Source: UBA1563 sp041671545 (GTDB taxonomy: Bacteria > Bacteroidota > Ignavibacteria > Ignavibacteriales > Ignavibacteriaceae). From it: DNA of 64,000 nucleotides. Positions 34,783-43,031 of this stretch are shown in pieces. Both the position numbers and the translations under genes were made by a program. Position 1 is the stretch's first letter; each line of letters begins with the position of its first letter. The stretch is from contig JBAZBI010000002.1 in assembly GCA_041671545.1 (NCBI GenBank), positions 186,001 through 250,000 of the forward strand, read 5' to 3'. Below the pieces are notes generated by a model. That model was not told the origin of the DNA. It ran no database searches and saw nothing but the letters and a program-made list of their open reading frames with translations.

Positions 34783-35648
34783 TAGAGATATTGCAGGCAC
34801 TGCAAGAGCGAATAAAAGAAAACAAGCCGTCTGTTTTAATTACCATTACAGAAGTAAAAGGGAGTACGCCTGGAAGAATAGGATTTAAAATGCTTGTTGG
34901 AGAAGAAGGAAGAGTTGCCGGAACAGTTGGCGGCGGCGGCGCAGAATATTATATAATGAAGAAAGCAAAAAAACTTATCGAAGAAAATGTTCAAAATTTT
35001 TCCGAAACCATTTTGATGACGAAAGAAAAAAATGATGATGAAAAAATAAAAGTAAAGAACAAAGATGTTGTTCCGATGGATGCACTTTGCGGCGGCGAAA
35101 TGAAAGTTTTTTATGAGGTTTTTCGTTACGAAAAAATTATGTACATCTTTGGTGCGGGACACGTGGGGCAAGCGGTTGCAAAACTTGCCAAGCAGTTAAA
35201 TTTTTATGTCGTTTTTGTTGATAATCGAACCGAAATGTTAGAAGAGATTACCGAACCGCTTTGCAATAAAAAAATATATTATGATTTTTCAAAACTTACT
35301 GCGGCAGATAAAAGCTCTATTCCATTAGACGAAAATGCTTTTGCTCTTTTGGTTACACACTTTCACGCGCACGATCTGGATGTGTTGAAATATCTTTACA
35401 AATTTTATCCCGGGATGAAATACATCGGGATGATTGGCTCGAAGAAGAAAGTGAAAGAATCTATTTCGAAATTGAAAGCAACGTTTAAAGAAAATATTTC
35501 GTTGGACAATCTCTATTCACCGGTTGGGCTTGATATTGGCGGCGAAACTCCAAACGAAATTGCCATTGGCATTCTGGCTGAAATTCATTCAATCATTTAT
35601 AAAAAAGAAGCGAAACATTTCCGATTAAATTATTCCGAAATTGGTTAA
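34779..35648 (+). CDS. XdhC/CoxI-family Mo-enzyme maturation factor
   Basis: A 289-aa protein of the XdhC/CoxI family, which binds molybdenum cofactor, helps its sulfuration and inserts it into xanthine dehydrogenase-type enzymes. The N-terminal CoxI part has VLITITEVKGSTPGRIGFKM and AGTVGGGGAEYYI; the conserved cysteine region reads DALCGGEMKVFYE. The C-terminal Rossmann fold opens MYIFGAGHVGQAVAKLA and contains THFHAHDLDVLKYL and YIGMIGSKKKV, ending in PVGLDIGGETPNEIAIGILAE when read across two strands. It overlaps the PLP gene by ATGA. It is the only XdhC-type maturation gene here and may serve both xanthine dehydrogenases further along. Confidence 0.92.
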   Translation: MIEILQALQERIKENKPSVLITITEVKGSTPGRIGFKMLVGEEGRVAGTVGGGGAEYYIMKKAKKLIEENVQNFSETILMTKEKNDDEKIKVKNKDVVPMDALCGGEMKVFYEVFRYEKIMYIFGAGHVGQAVAKLAKQLNFYVVFVDNRTEMLEEITEPLCNKKIYYDFSKLTAADKSSIPLDENAFALLVTHFHAHDLDVLKYLYKFYPGMKYIGMIGSKKKVKESISKLKATFKENISLDNLYSPVGLDIGGETPNEIAIGILAEIHSIIYKKEAKHFRLNYSEIG

Positions 35649-35660
35649 GTCGAAATCAAC

Positions 35661-35894
35661 ATGAAAATATTTTTTGAGTATCTCGGACTCTTGCACATCG
35701 AAGACATAAAGAATAAAAGTTACATCGATGTTGAATCCGGCTGCACTACCGCAGAATTGATGACCATTCTAAAAATTCGAAAAGAGCATCAGAAATTCAT
35801 TTCGGTTTTTATAAATGATGAAGAAAAATCGCGAAGCACTGTTATAAAAGAAAACGACCGAGTTAAGTTGTTTCTGCCAACCGGCGGCGGGTAA
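35661..35894 (+). CDS. MoaD/ThiS-like sulfur-carrier protein
   Basis: A 77-aa beta-grasp ubiquitin-like protein. It has the MoaD/ThiS pattern of strand, helix (TTAELMTILKIRKEHQKF), VFINDEEK strand, the DRVKLFLPT strand and a C-terminal Gly-Gly-Gly tail that can be adenylated and thiocarboxylated. A tail ending in three glycines is slightly unusual. The next gene, 1 base later, encodes a ThiF-like activating enzyme, a matching pair. In this operon it could donate sulfur for molybdopterin or the terminal sulfido ligand rather than for thiamine; no thi genes are nearby. Confidence 0.85.
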   Translation: MKIFFEYLGLLHIEDIKNKSYIDVESGCTTAELMTILKIRKEHQKFISVFINDEEKSRSTVIKENDRVKLFLPTGGG

Positions 35895-35895
35895 A

Positions 35896-36516
35896 ATGAA
35901 TAAAATCACTTACGAACAACTCACGTTACGCAATTCACCACAGCTTAAAGGTAAATTGGAAAAGTCCATAATTGGAATTGCCGGATGTGGTGGACTTGGC
36001 AGCAACGCCGCCATTGCACTGGCGCGCATCGGAGTTGGGAAATTAATTCTCGTTGATTTTGACGTTGTTGAGCCAACTAATCTCAATCGTCAACAATATT
36101 TTATTGATGATATTGGTAAACGGAAAGTTGATGCGCTGGAAGAAAAGTTAAAAATGATAAATCCTTTTCTTCAAATTGAAAAGCATAATGAAATACTAAA
36201 CGGGATAAATGTCAAAATCATTTTCAAGGAAGCTCATGTTATCGTAGAGGCTTTCGACAAAGTTTCTGAAAAAGCAATGTTGGTGAAAGCTTTTGCCTTA
36301 AATTCATTTAAGGAAAAGTTCTTGGTTACCGCTTCCGGTTTAGCAGGATACAACTCTGCAAACACGATCAAAACAAAAAAGCTTTCTAAAAACATTTTCG
36401 TGTGCGGAGATAATAAAACCGATTTTATAGCAGAGGGTGTTATGGCTCCACGAGTAATGATCACCGCCGGGCATCAAGCAAATAAAGTTGTGGAGATTAT
36501 CGACAAAATTATGTGA
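35896..36516 (+). CDS. ThiF/MoeB-family adenylyltransferase
   Basis: A 206-aa E1-like enzyme that adenylates the C-terminal glycine of a sulfur carrier. Visible: IIGIAGCGGLGSNAAIALAR nucleotide loop, LVDFDVVEPTNLNRQQY (Asp and Arg of the active site), and FDKVSEKAMLV. The zinc CxxC pairs of MoeB and the catalytic cysteine loop of larger E1 enzymes are missing, as in the short ThiF family 2 proteins. It is paired with the MoaD/ThiS-like gene with a single-base gap. Last gene of the ygeY operon; its stop is 1 base from a convergent gene. Confidence 0.88.
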   Translation: MNKITYEQLTLRNSPQLKGKLEKSIIGIAGCGGLGSNAAIALARIGVGKLILVDFDVVEPTNLNRQQYFIDDIGKRKVDALEEKLKMINPFLQIEKHNEILNGINVKIIFKEAHVIVEAFDKVSEKAMLVKAFALNSFKEKFLVTASGLAGYNSANTIKTKKLSKNIFVCGDNKTDFIAEGVMAPRVMITAGHQANKVVEIIDKIM

Positions 36517-36517
36517 A

Positions 36518-36730
36518 CTAAATTTCTTCTTTCTGCAAAGCATTTAATTCATTTACAAAAACATCAATCTGTTCGAGAGAAAATCCTTTTTCTCTTGCGG
36601 CGGTTTCAAGTGTTCCCCACGCCGGTTCACCGCACAGCAGACAGCGGATCCCATGGTTCATTAAATATTCTACCGCTTCCGGGAATTCGCGCACTAAATC
36701 TTCTATAAAAATTTCTTTAGTTATTTTCAT
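36518..36730 (-). CDS. DUF1858 small protein
   Basis: A 70-aa protein: the ATG at 36730 begins MKITKEIFIEDLVREFP, the family start, whereas a longer open frame to 36838 only adds unlikely residues. The DUF1858 pattern continues with EAVEYLMNHGIRCLLCGEP and the helix GFSLEQIDVFVNEL. The CLLC pair could bind metal, Fe-S or take part in redox; hybrid-cluster and radical proteins often have such domains nearby (family knowledge). It overlaps the upstream DUF6132 gene by 14 bases and is probably translated with it. Confidence 0.85.
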   Translation of the reverse strand: MKITKEIFIEDLVREFPEAVEYLMNHGIRCLLCGEPAWGTLETAAREKGFSLEQIDVFVNELNALQKEEI

Positions 36731-36941
36731 CTGTCTTTTCCACGGTTTCCATTTTCTTTTTTTTTGAAGGGAAAATAAAAATTCCTCCGAGCATTGCGCC
36801 GTAAAGAGTGCTGAAATAAGGATTGCTTTGAATTGCACAATGTCCGCTTTGGCATCCTATAAAATAGTAGTAAGCGTAACCAAAAGCGGCTCCAAGGGGA
36901 ACGGCTCCGTATTTCCAATATTTTAAATAGATTTTCTTCAT
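36717..36941 (-). CDS. DUF6132 small membrane protein
   Basis: A 74-aa protein starting MKKIYLKYWKYGAVPLG with two membrane segments and the loop YFIGCQSGHCAIQSNPYFS, whose GCxSGxC cysteines and SNPY motif are the hallmark of DUF6132. A start at 37004 would add 21 polar residues not expected in the family. Function is unknown; the two cysteines suggest a redox or metal role at the membrane. Pairs with the DUF1858 gene, which also carries a C-x-x-C motif. Confidence 0.82.
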   Translation of the reverse strand: MKKIYLKYWKYGAVPLGAAFGYAYYYFIGCQSGHCAIQSNPYFSTLYGAMLGGIFIFPSKKKKMETVEKTDENN

Positions 36942-37045
36942 GTTTTTTTCTGAATTATATTTGGTATGCATTGTTTGATGTTCATAATGATAAAAAAGAT
37001 TCATATTTCACTAATAATTTATTTTTCATATAAGAGAGAATCCCT

Positions 37046-37843
37046 ATGAAAGTTATTTCCTCATTTCTTGTAAGTAGCTTACTTTTTCTTACTACTACAT
37101 TTGCTCAATCTCCTTACAAAACTTCTTGGGAGAAAGATGGAATAATTTTGGGAAGTAATTTAGCCGTTGCCTTTCTCGGTTCTTCTTTAGAAAACAAAAT
37201 TACTCCTCTCTCAGTTCAAAAGATCGATGCACTTTCCAGAAATAAAGTGAATGCGTTTGATAGAAGCGCAACTTACAATTGGTCGAAAAACATTTCATCA
37301 GTAAGTGATGTTTGCGTAATAATGACGGCACTTTCTCCAGTATCTCTTTTCCTGGACAAAGAGATACGAGAAGATTTTCAGACCGTAAGCACAATGTATT
37401 TAGAAACAATGCTCTTGGCGGCGTTCCTTCCTTCAATTGCAAAAGGATCAGCCGAAAGAATTCGGCCATTTGTGTATAATGAAAACGCTCCGTTAAATGA
37501 TAAGCTTGATGTTGAAGCTAAAAAATCTTTTTTCTCGGGACACACTACGGTTGCCTTCGCTTCTGCAGTTTTTCTTTCTACTGTTTATGAAGGGTACTTC
37601 CCCGATTCTAAATATAAAAATTATGTTTGGGCCGGTTCGCTTTTTACTGCTTCACTCACGGGATTTTTGCGTTATGAATCGGGCGCTCATTTCCCGACAG
37701 ATGTTTTAATTGGTGCAGTTGTCGGTAGTGCGGTTGGGTATCTCATTCCCTATTTACACAATACGAATAGCAGCGAGTCGGATGTTTATCCGTCGATTAA
37801 TAATACAAACGGAATAACGCTTCACTATGTATTTCAGTTTTAG
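37046..37843 (+). CDS. Secreted PAP2-family phosphatase
   Basis: A 265-aa protein with a signal peptide (cut near TTFAQS). The three acid-phosphatase motifs are present: KGSAERIRPFVYN (K-x6-RP), SFFSGHTTVAFA (PSGH with Phe for Pro) and RYESGAHFPTDVLIG (SRxxxxHxxxD, with Tyr-Glu). Membrane segments lie between them. Probable role is periplasmic dephosphorylation of lipid pyrophosphates or similar (undecaprenyl-PP recycling or lipid A trimming); the variants leave activity slightly uncertain. No operon partner. Confidence 0.85.
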   Translation: MKVISSFLVSSLLFLTTTFAQSPYKTSWEKDGIILGSNLAVAFLGSSLENKITPLSVQKIDALSRNKVNAFDRSATYNWSKNISSVSDVCVIMTALSPVSLFLDKEIREDFQTVSTMYLETMLLAAFLPSIAKGSAERIRPFVYNENAPLNDKLDVEAKKSFFSGHTTVAFASAVFLSTVYEGYFPDSKYKNYVWAGSLFTASLTGFLRYESGAHFPTDVLIGAVVGSAVGYLIPYLHNTNSSESDVYPSINNTNGITLHYVFQF

Positions 37844-37875
37844 CGAAGTTCTTGTAAAATTCGTTTGATAATTTA

Positions 37876-38283
37876 TTAATCGAATTCGTCTATTTTTTCA
37901 GCCTGGTATAAAGCCGATTCTATTGTTTCAACTAAAACTTCGTTGCTAACCGGTTTAGCCAAAAAAATATTAGCGCCGGCGTTTAATGCGTTTATTTTAT
38001 CCTGACTGAAGACATGAGCAGAGTAACAAATAATAGGTGTGTATTTATGCTGAATGCTGTCTTGTCTTAAATAGCAAATCAACTCAATGCCGCTCTTTTC
38101 TCCTCTCAGCGAAATATCCATTAATACCAAATCGATTTTTATTCTCTCTATCGTTGCAAAAAATCCCACTTCCCCGTCACAAATGCAGACATCATAATTT
38201 TTACTAAGAAGAAGCTTAAATAACTCCTGGCTTGTTATATCATCTTCTACAATAAGAATTTTTGGTTTTTTATTTATTTGCAT
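37876..38283 (-). CDS. Single-domain response regulator
   Basis: A 135-aa receiver domain without an output domain. Acid pocket Glu13-Asp14, phosphoacceptor Asp56 in LVLMDISLRG, Ser/Thr position in IICYSAH and Lys110 in FLAKPVS are all in place. It is 12 bases downstream of a histidine kinase and is its likely phosphorelay partner. A stand-alone receiver suggests either protein-protein signalling or a relay to another protein elsewhere. The C-terminus ends in EKIDEFD, no DNA-binding helix. Confidence 0.92.
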   Translation of the reverse strand: MQINKKPKILIVEDDITSQELFKLLLSKNYDVCICDGEVGFFATIERIKIDLVLMDISLRGEKSGIELICYLRQDSIQHKYTPIICYSAHVFSQDKINALNAGANIFLAKPVSNEVLVETIESALYQAEKIDEFD

Positions 38284-38295
38284 TGTTGTCCTCCG

Positions 38296-39474
38296 TCAGT
38301 TGAATATGATAGTAAAAGTAGAACCTTTTCCTTTTTCACTTTTTACCTCTATCGAAGCGTTGTTTAAGGCTAAAAGATTTTTTACCAAAGCGAGACCCAA
38401 TCCGTTTCCTTCATATGGCCTACTGTATCCCATCACCTCCTGGGTGAATGGAGTAAATATTTTGGAAAGATATTCGTTAGAAATTCCGATCCCGGTATCG
38501 GTAATATCAATGCAATATTTTCCGTTATTCTCGTATGTAGTGATCTTGATTAATCCTTTTTTTGTGAACTTGATGGCGTTATCAATTAAATTTTGCAATA
38601 CTAAATTAAAACTGTATTGATCGGTTTTCAACGAAGTGTTTCCAGCTAAATTTTCATATGAGCATGTAAGATTTTTTTCATCGACTGCTGTTTCAAAATC
38701 TTTTAATATTGCTTCTATTTCTTTTTTAGGAATTATCTTAACAGGATAAACAACAACTCCTCCCGTTAGCACTTGAGCCATATTGATAAAGAGGTCCATT
38801 GTTCGACTTAATCTTTTTGTCGCATTTTCAAGATGAAAGAACCAGCCCCGTTGCTCATCGGTTAAAATATCCGAAAGGCTTTCTTTTAAAAATCCGCTAA
38901 ATCCCGATAATCCAACCATTGGCGTGCGTATCTCATGAGAAAGTTGATTGAGGAAATGAGTTTTAAGCTGCTCCGATTCTTCGGACTTCTTTAAAGCTGT
39001 TTCAAGTTTTGCTTGGGTAGCAATCAAAGCCGAAATATCTCTTCCGTATATTTGTCCGATTTTAAAATGAGGAATTCCACAAATAGTAAATTGATATGTT
39101 GTCTCTCCAATGAAGGAAGTTATCTCAATCTGTTCCCCTTCGTTAATGCATTTGGTAAGATTAATTGATGTTAGTTCCGGCAGAAGTGTATAAATTTTTT
39201 CACCGGACAAAGGTTTGGAAGCGAGCAGGTTATGTCCGGCTTTGTTAGCCAAAACTATGTCACCACTTAGATCAAAACGGAAAACAGGAGAAGGATCCAA
39301 TTCCGCAAACATTGCCATTAGCTTTGCATGTTGAAGACGTATGTTCTCTTCTTCTTCATTATGCTTTTTCTTCATCGGGATGATAACATACTTATAATAG
39401 ATATAAGTAATAGATAAGATTACCGCCATCAGCAGAAAAGAAAGAATTACCGGATTATTTAAGCTTATAAACAA
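38296..39474 (-). CDS. Membrane PAS-domain sensor histidine kinase
   Basis: A 392-aa kinase: one N-terminal membrane helix (residues about 8-33), a PAS domain (about 50-155), HisKA with FLNQLSHEIRTPM (phospho-acceptor His180), and an HATPase domain with N box NLIDNAIKFTKKG, G1 DTGIGIS and G2 EGNGLGLAL. No long periplasmic sensor loop is present, so the upstream multi-span membrane protein may be the real sensor. Its start overlaps the end of that gene by 20 bases, and the response regulator follows 12 bases later. Confidence 0.93.
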   Translation of the reverse strand: MFISLNNPVILSFLLMAVILSITYIYYKYVIIPMKKKHNEEEENIRLQHAKLMAMFAELDPSPVFRFDLSGDIVLANKAGHNLLASKPLSGEKIYTLLPELTSINLTKCINEGEQIEITSFIGETTYQFTICGIPHFKIGQIYGRDISALIATQAKLETALKKSEESEQLKTHFLNQLSHEIRTPMVGLSGFSGFLKESLSDILTDEQRGWFFHLENATKRLSRTMDLFINMAQVLTGGVVVYPVKIIPKKEIEAILKDFETAVDEKNLTCSYENLAGNTSLKTDQYSFNLVLQNLIDNAIKFTKKGLIKITTYENNGKYCIDITDTGIGISNEYLSKIFTPFTQEVMGYSRPYEGNGLGLALVKNLLALNNASIEVKSEKGKGSTFTIIFN

Positions 39475-40033
39475 GTTTTGGGCTCTCCTCTCTGAATGTT
39501 GTAAAGAAAATACCTACAAGCAGTTCAAAACCAGTAGTGATATAAAAATATGTTTCAGCTTCAACTTTTAATTCGAATAGAAAATTCAAGAATTTTAATA
39601 TGATAGTAAACTCGTAAAAAGCTAATACGAGATAGAAAAAGTCGATCACCTGTTTTTGTGCAACTTTCATAACAAAGAGATAGAGTATTCTGAAAATGAT
39701 CATTAAATGAAAAAAAGCAATTAAAGAGATATAAAAATTCCCCACTATTTTAACTAAACAAAGGCAAGCAATAATGATACCTAGACTAACAATTGCAATT
39801 TTCTTACTTTTTATATATTCGAATTCGAGTAAGGCAACTAGTAAACAGTAAGAAAAAATAACATAGACAGGCAAAAACTGAATTCTTAAATAAACCAAGA
39901 AAAACAAGCTAAAAATATCAGCAATACCCAAAACAAGAAAGTAATAAAAAACTGAAGTCTTATATTGTCGGAAAGGAGGAAATAACCAAACAATAATTGA
40001 CAAATACGTTACAGTATAAAAATTAATATCCAT
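39455..40033 (-). CDS. Multi-span membrane protein, possible sensor subunit
   Basis: A 192-aa very hydrophobic protein with about seven predicted membrane segments and short loops. No family was recognised. It lies 7 bases after the gene for a small exported protein and overlaps the histidine kinase gene by 20 bases, so it is probably part of the same signalling complex. An arrangement of seven helices feeding a PAS kinase resembles membrane sensors of the 7TM type, but no 7TMR motif is evident. The start MDINFYTVTYLS has no strong ribosome site (TTACTAATGG-like upstream). Confidence 0.65.
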   Translation of the reverse strand: MDINFYTVTYLSIIVWLFPPFRQYKTSVFYYFLVLGIADIFSLFFLVYLRIQFLPVYVIFSYCLLVALLEFEYIKSKKIAIVSLGIIIACLCLVKIVGNFYISLIAFFHLMIIFRILYLFVMKVAQKQVIDFFYLVLAFYEFTIILKFLNFLFELKVEAETYFYITTGFELLVGIFFTTFREESPKLVYKLK

Positions 40034-40040
40034 TAGTAAT

Positions 40041-40502
40041 TTAATTTATGCACCATGGGGGACAAATCAATGCAAATTCAAGAGTATATGTTTCTCCACC
40101 AATTGATGAAGTCGTTATCGATAAAATATTTTTCGCTCTCTGTTCAATTGTAACTTCGGTACCTTTTTCGAGACTTAGTAGTTCTTCCACAATGGCTGTG
40201 CTGAAAATGTGAAAGACATCGCTATGCTCGATTGCGGTGGCAGAAGGGAATACTGCTTTCCTCGTTTTATCAAGAATGTTAACTCTTCCATTTTTAAACC
40301 CAAACATTACACGTTCGGATGCTTGACCGAGAATAGCTTTTAACTGCTGTACATTGATTTTTTCTGATTTGAGAACCGGACCAAACAAAACATCTGCTTC
40401 GCTCGCCTTTATAATTTTTCCTTGTCCGAAAACAGTACCATCAAAAAGAAGCGCAAAAAAGAAGAGTAAAAAAAGTGATGATTTAACCATGTGGTTTTTC
40501 AT
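40041..40502 (-). CDS. Small exported protein of a signalling operon, unknown
   Basis: A 153-aa protein with a signal peptide (KSSLFLLFFFALLFDG... cut near VFGQG). The mature part opens IIKASEADVLFGPV and has alternating strand-like segments; the last residues CPPWCIN form a compact C-P-P-W-C motif that could hold a disulfide, metal or heme ligand. I do not recognise a family. It is the first gene of an operon with a membrane protein, kinase and receiver, so it may be the periplasmic input of that pathway. A palindrome ATCATT-A-AATGAT lies 12-25 bases upstream of the start. Confidence 0.7.
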   Translation of the reverse strand: MKNHMVKSSLFLLFFFALLFDGTVFGQGKIIKASEADVLFGPVLKSEKINVQQLKAILGQASERVMFGFKNGRVNILDKTRKAVFPSATAIEHSDVFHIFSTAIVEELLSLEKGTEVTIEQRAKNILSITTSSIGGETYTLEFALICPPWCIN

Positions 40503-40514
40503 TTTTAACCTCTG

Positions 40515-40527
40515 ATCATTAAATGAT
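40515..40527. promoter_or_regulatory. Short palindrome before the signalling operon
   Basis: ATCATT A AATGAT, a 6-1-6 palindrome immediately upstream of the first gene of the kinase operon. Position suits an operator, but a 13-base AT-rich palindrome can arise by chance. Confidence 0.25.
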
Positions 40528-40706
40528 TGATATTGTTGAGTAGGATTAAATCTACACTAACAAAATATCTGATTTCGTACAAAGGTCAAAGTCGTATTTT
40601 GAGTTTATAAAAACTCGTCGGATTCATCACACCAGGTTATTTGTTATTCATTCGATACTTGGCTAAATTTAACGTCAAAAATTCAACAAATAATTAACGA
40701 GTATTA

Positions 40707-41684
40707 TTGAGAGCAATAATTCCGGTTGCCGGATTAGGCAGCCGCTTAAAACCGCATACGCACACGATTCCCAAAGTTTTGCTAAACGTTGGAGGAAAAC
40801 CAATCCTGGGGCATATCCTTGATAAACTTCTTGCCGAAGGAATTACTAAAGCGACCTTTATTTACGGGCATTTGGGCGAACTTATTATTAAGTACATCGC
40901 TGAAAACTATCCTGATTTGCAAGCCGATTTTGTCGAACAGAAAGAACTTGAAGGTCTTGGGCACGCGATTTACACTGCAATTCCTACGTTTGATGATGAA
41001 GAAATATTTATCATTCTCGGGGATACAATTTTTGATGTTAATCTTAAAGATGTTTTTACCGCTAAAAAGAATTCGCTTGGTGTAAAATACGTTGAAAACC
41101 CAAGCCGGTTTGGCGTTGCCTTGATGACAAACGGTTATATTGAAAAGTTGATAGAAAAACCCCAAACTCCCGTTTCCAATCTTGCTTTGGTTGGTTTATA
41201 TTACATCACTAACGCTGAAGCTTTAAAAAAGAGTTTAACTACACTAGTTGAAAAAGATATACGTACGCGGGGAGAGCTTCAATTAACCGATGCTTTGCAA
41301 ATGATGATTGATGACGGTGAAAAGTTTACAACTTTTGCCGTTGATGGTTGGTATGATTGCGGAAAACCGGAAACGCTTCTTTCAACAAATCAATATCTGT
41401 TAAAAGAAAAAAGTACGGATGTTTCAATTCCATCGGTTATTATTAATCAGCCGGTATTTATTGCCGACTCAGCGGTGATTGAAAATTCTGTCATTGGACC
41501 CTTTACTACGATTGGCGAGAATGCAAGGGTGAGCGAATCAATTATAAAAAATTCAATTGTTGGAGCTCAAGCCGAAGTAAGTAAATCTCTTTTAGAAAAC
41601 TCTATTGTTGGAAGACAGTCACTAATCAACGGAAGCTTTAAAAGATTGAACACTGGCGATTCAACTGAATTAGAATTTTATTAA
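40707..41684 (+). CDS. Sugar-1-phosphate nucleotidyltransferase with beta-helix tail
   Basis: A 325-aa enzyme of the RmlA-like/GlmU-like class. N-terminal motif IIPVAGLGSRLKPHT and Lys in PKVLLNVGGKPIL, LGDTIFD metal motif and the EKPQTP loop support NTP-sugar synthesis; the C-terminal 80 residues are hexapeptide repeats (VFIADSAVIENSVIG, TTIGENARVSESII). It resembles archaeal-type glucose-1-phosphate thymidylyltransferases more than the rfbA product at the window start. The start is TTG at 40707, needed to keep the first strand. It is 36 bases upstream of metK, an unexpected operon pairing; co-transcription is likely but functional linkage is not obvious. Confidence 0.85.
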   Translation: MRAIIPVAGLGSRLKPHTHTIPKVLLNVGGKPILGHILDKLLAEGITKATFIYGHLGELIIKYIAENYPDLQADFVEQKELEGLGHAIYTAIPTFDDEEIFIILGDTIFDVNLKDVFTAKKNSLGVKYVENPSRFGVALMTNGYIEKLIEKPQTPVSNLALVGLYYITNAEALKKSLTTLVEKDIRTRGELQLTDALQMMIDDGEKFTTFAVDGWYDCGKPETLLSTNQYLLKEKSTDVSIPSVIINQPVFIADSAVIENSVIGPFTTIGENARVSESIIKNSIVGAQAEVSKSLLENSIVGRQSLINGSFKRLNTGDSTELEFY

Positions 41685-41720
41685 TAAACTAAAAACGAAA
41701 ATAAATAAGGATAATTAATT

Positions 41721-42965
41721 ATGTCATTCTTCTTCACATCAGAATCCGTTTCTGAAGGCCATCCGGATAAAGTCTGTGATGCCATTTCTGACGGAGTGTT
41801 AGACGCCATTTATGTACTAGACCCGAAAGCTCGTGTAGCTTGCGAAACATTAGTTACAACCGGACTCGTCGTCGTAGCAGGGGAAGTTACCACTTCCGCT
41901 TATGTTGATATTCAAGCTGTTGTTCGCAACACAGTAAAGAATATTGGTTACACAAAAGGCGAGTATATGTTCTCGTATGATTCTTGCGGTGTATTAAATG
42001 CAATTCATTCACAGTCTCCCGACATTGCGCAAGGTGTTGATGAAGGCAAAGGTCTTCATAAAGAACAAGGCGCCGGTGATCAAGGAATGATGTTCGGTTA
42101 CGCTTGCGATCAATCTGCAGATTATATGCCCTTAACATTAGAATATTCTCATAAACTTGTAAAAAGATTAGCTGACATCCGCAAAAAACAACCGAAGTTA
42201 ATGCCTTATCTTCGACCCGATGCAAAATCTCAAGTAACGATTGAATATGATGAAATTACACGCAAACCGTTACGGGTTGATGCGGTTGTAATTTCCACAC
42301 AACATGATGAAAATGTAAATCAAAAACAAATTGAAGCCGATGTAAAAAAGCACGTTATTCCAACTGTAATTCCGGCGAAACTTCTTGACAAAAAAACAAA
42401 ATATTATGTTAATCCAACCGGAAAATTTGTTATCGGCGGACCGCATGGAGACAGCGGCTTAACCGGAAGAAAAATTATTGTTGATACTTATGGCGGATGG
42501 GGCGCTCACGGCGGCGGCGCGTTTTCAGGTAAAGACCCTTCCAAGGTTGATAGAAGCGCTGCTTATGCCGCAAGACATATCGCAAAAAATTTAGTTGCCG
42601 CTAAATTAGCTAAAGAATGTTTAGTTCAAGTTTCATACGCAATTGGCGTTGCTGAACCGATGTCTATTTTTGTAAATACATATGGAACCGGTGTTGTTTC
42701 AGATGTCGAACTTTCTAAAATGATCCATAAACTTGTTCCGATGACCCCTAAATCGATCATCGATAGATTAAAACTTCGCAATCCGATTTATCTTGCAACT
42801 TCTTCTTACGGACATTTCGGCAGAAAATATCAAAAGAATGCTAAAATAAAAGTTATCATCGGCGAAGAAAGCGGTAAAGCAAAATTCATTGAAAGAACTG
42901 TCGATCTCTTTACCTGGGAACAATTAGACTTGGTTCCTATGTTTATAGAGTATGTAAAAAAATAA
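41721..42965 (+). CDS. metK: S-adenosylmethionine synthetase
   Basis: Forms SAM from methionine and ATP. The 414-aa product shows FTSESVSEGHPDKVCDAISD, the GAGDQGMMFGYAC motif and GGAFSGKDPSKVDRSAAY, all family hallmarks. It is followed 66 bases later by ahcY, so the two genes of the SAM cycle (make SAM, remove S-adenosylhomocysteine) are together. No SAM riboswitch is seen: the upstream gap is only 36 bases. A weak hairpin with a T-run follows the stop. Confidence 0.97.
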   Translation: MSFFFTSESVSEGHPDKVCDAISDGVLDAIYVLDPKARVACETLVTTGLVVVAGEVTTSAYVDIQAVVRNTVKNIGYTKGEYMFSYDSCGVLNAIHSQSPDIAQGVDEGKGLHKEQGAGDQGMMFGYACDQSADYMPLTLEYSHKLVKRLADIRKKQPKLMPYLRPDAKSQVTIEYDEITRKPLRVDAVVISTQHDENVNQKQIEADVKKHVIPTVIPAKLLDKKTKYYVNPTGKFVIGGPHGDSGLTGRKIIVDTYGGWGAHGGGAFSGKDPSKVDRSAAYAARHIAKNLVAAKLAKECLVQVSYAIGVAEPMSIFVNTYGTGVVSDVELSKMIHKLVPMTPKSIIDRLKLRNPIYLATSSYGHFGRKYQKNAKIKVIIGEESGKAKFIERTVDLFTWEQLDLVPMFIEYVKK

Positions 42966-42985
42966 ATGGTCAATAGCCATTTTTT
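42964..42985 (+). terminator. Weak hairpin after metK, possible attenuator
   Basis: AAATGG/CCATTT (6 bp) with a 7-base loop, then TTT. Followed by quasi-repeat text of the TGACCACTGACTAATGAC kind. Partial readthrough into ahcY is likely. Confidence 0.35.
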
Positions 42986-43031
42986 AATGACCACTGACTA
43001 ATGACAAATTCCAATTTAATAAAGGATAAAA

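Noticed and set aside
35661..36516. Thiamine thiazole synthesis pair
   Set aside because: No other thi genes nearby, and the pair ends an operon full of Mo-cofactor genes.
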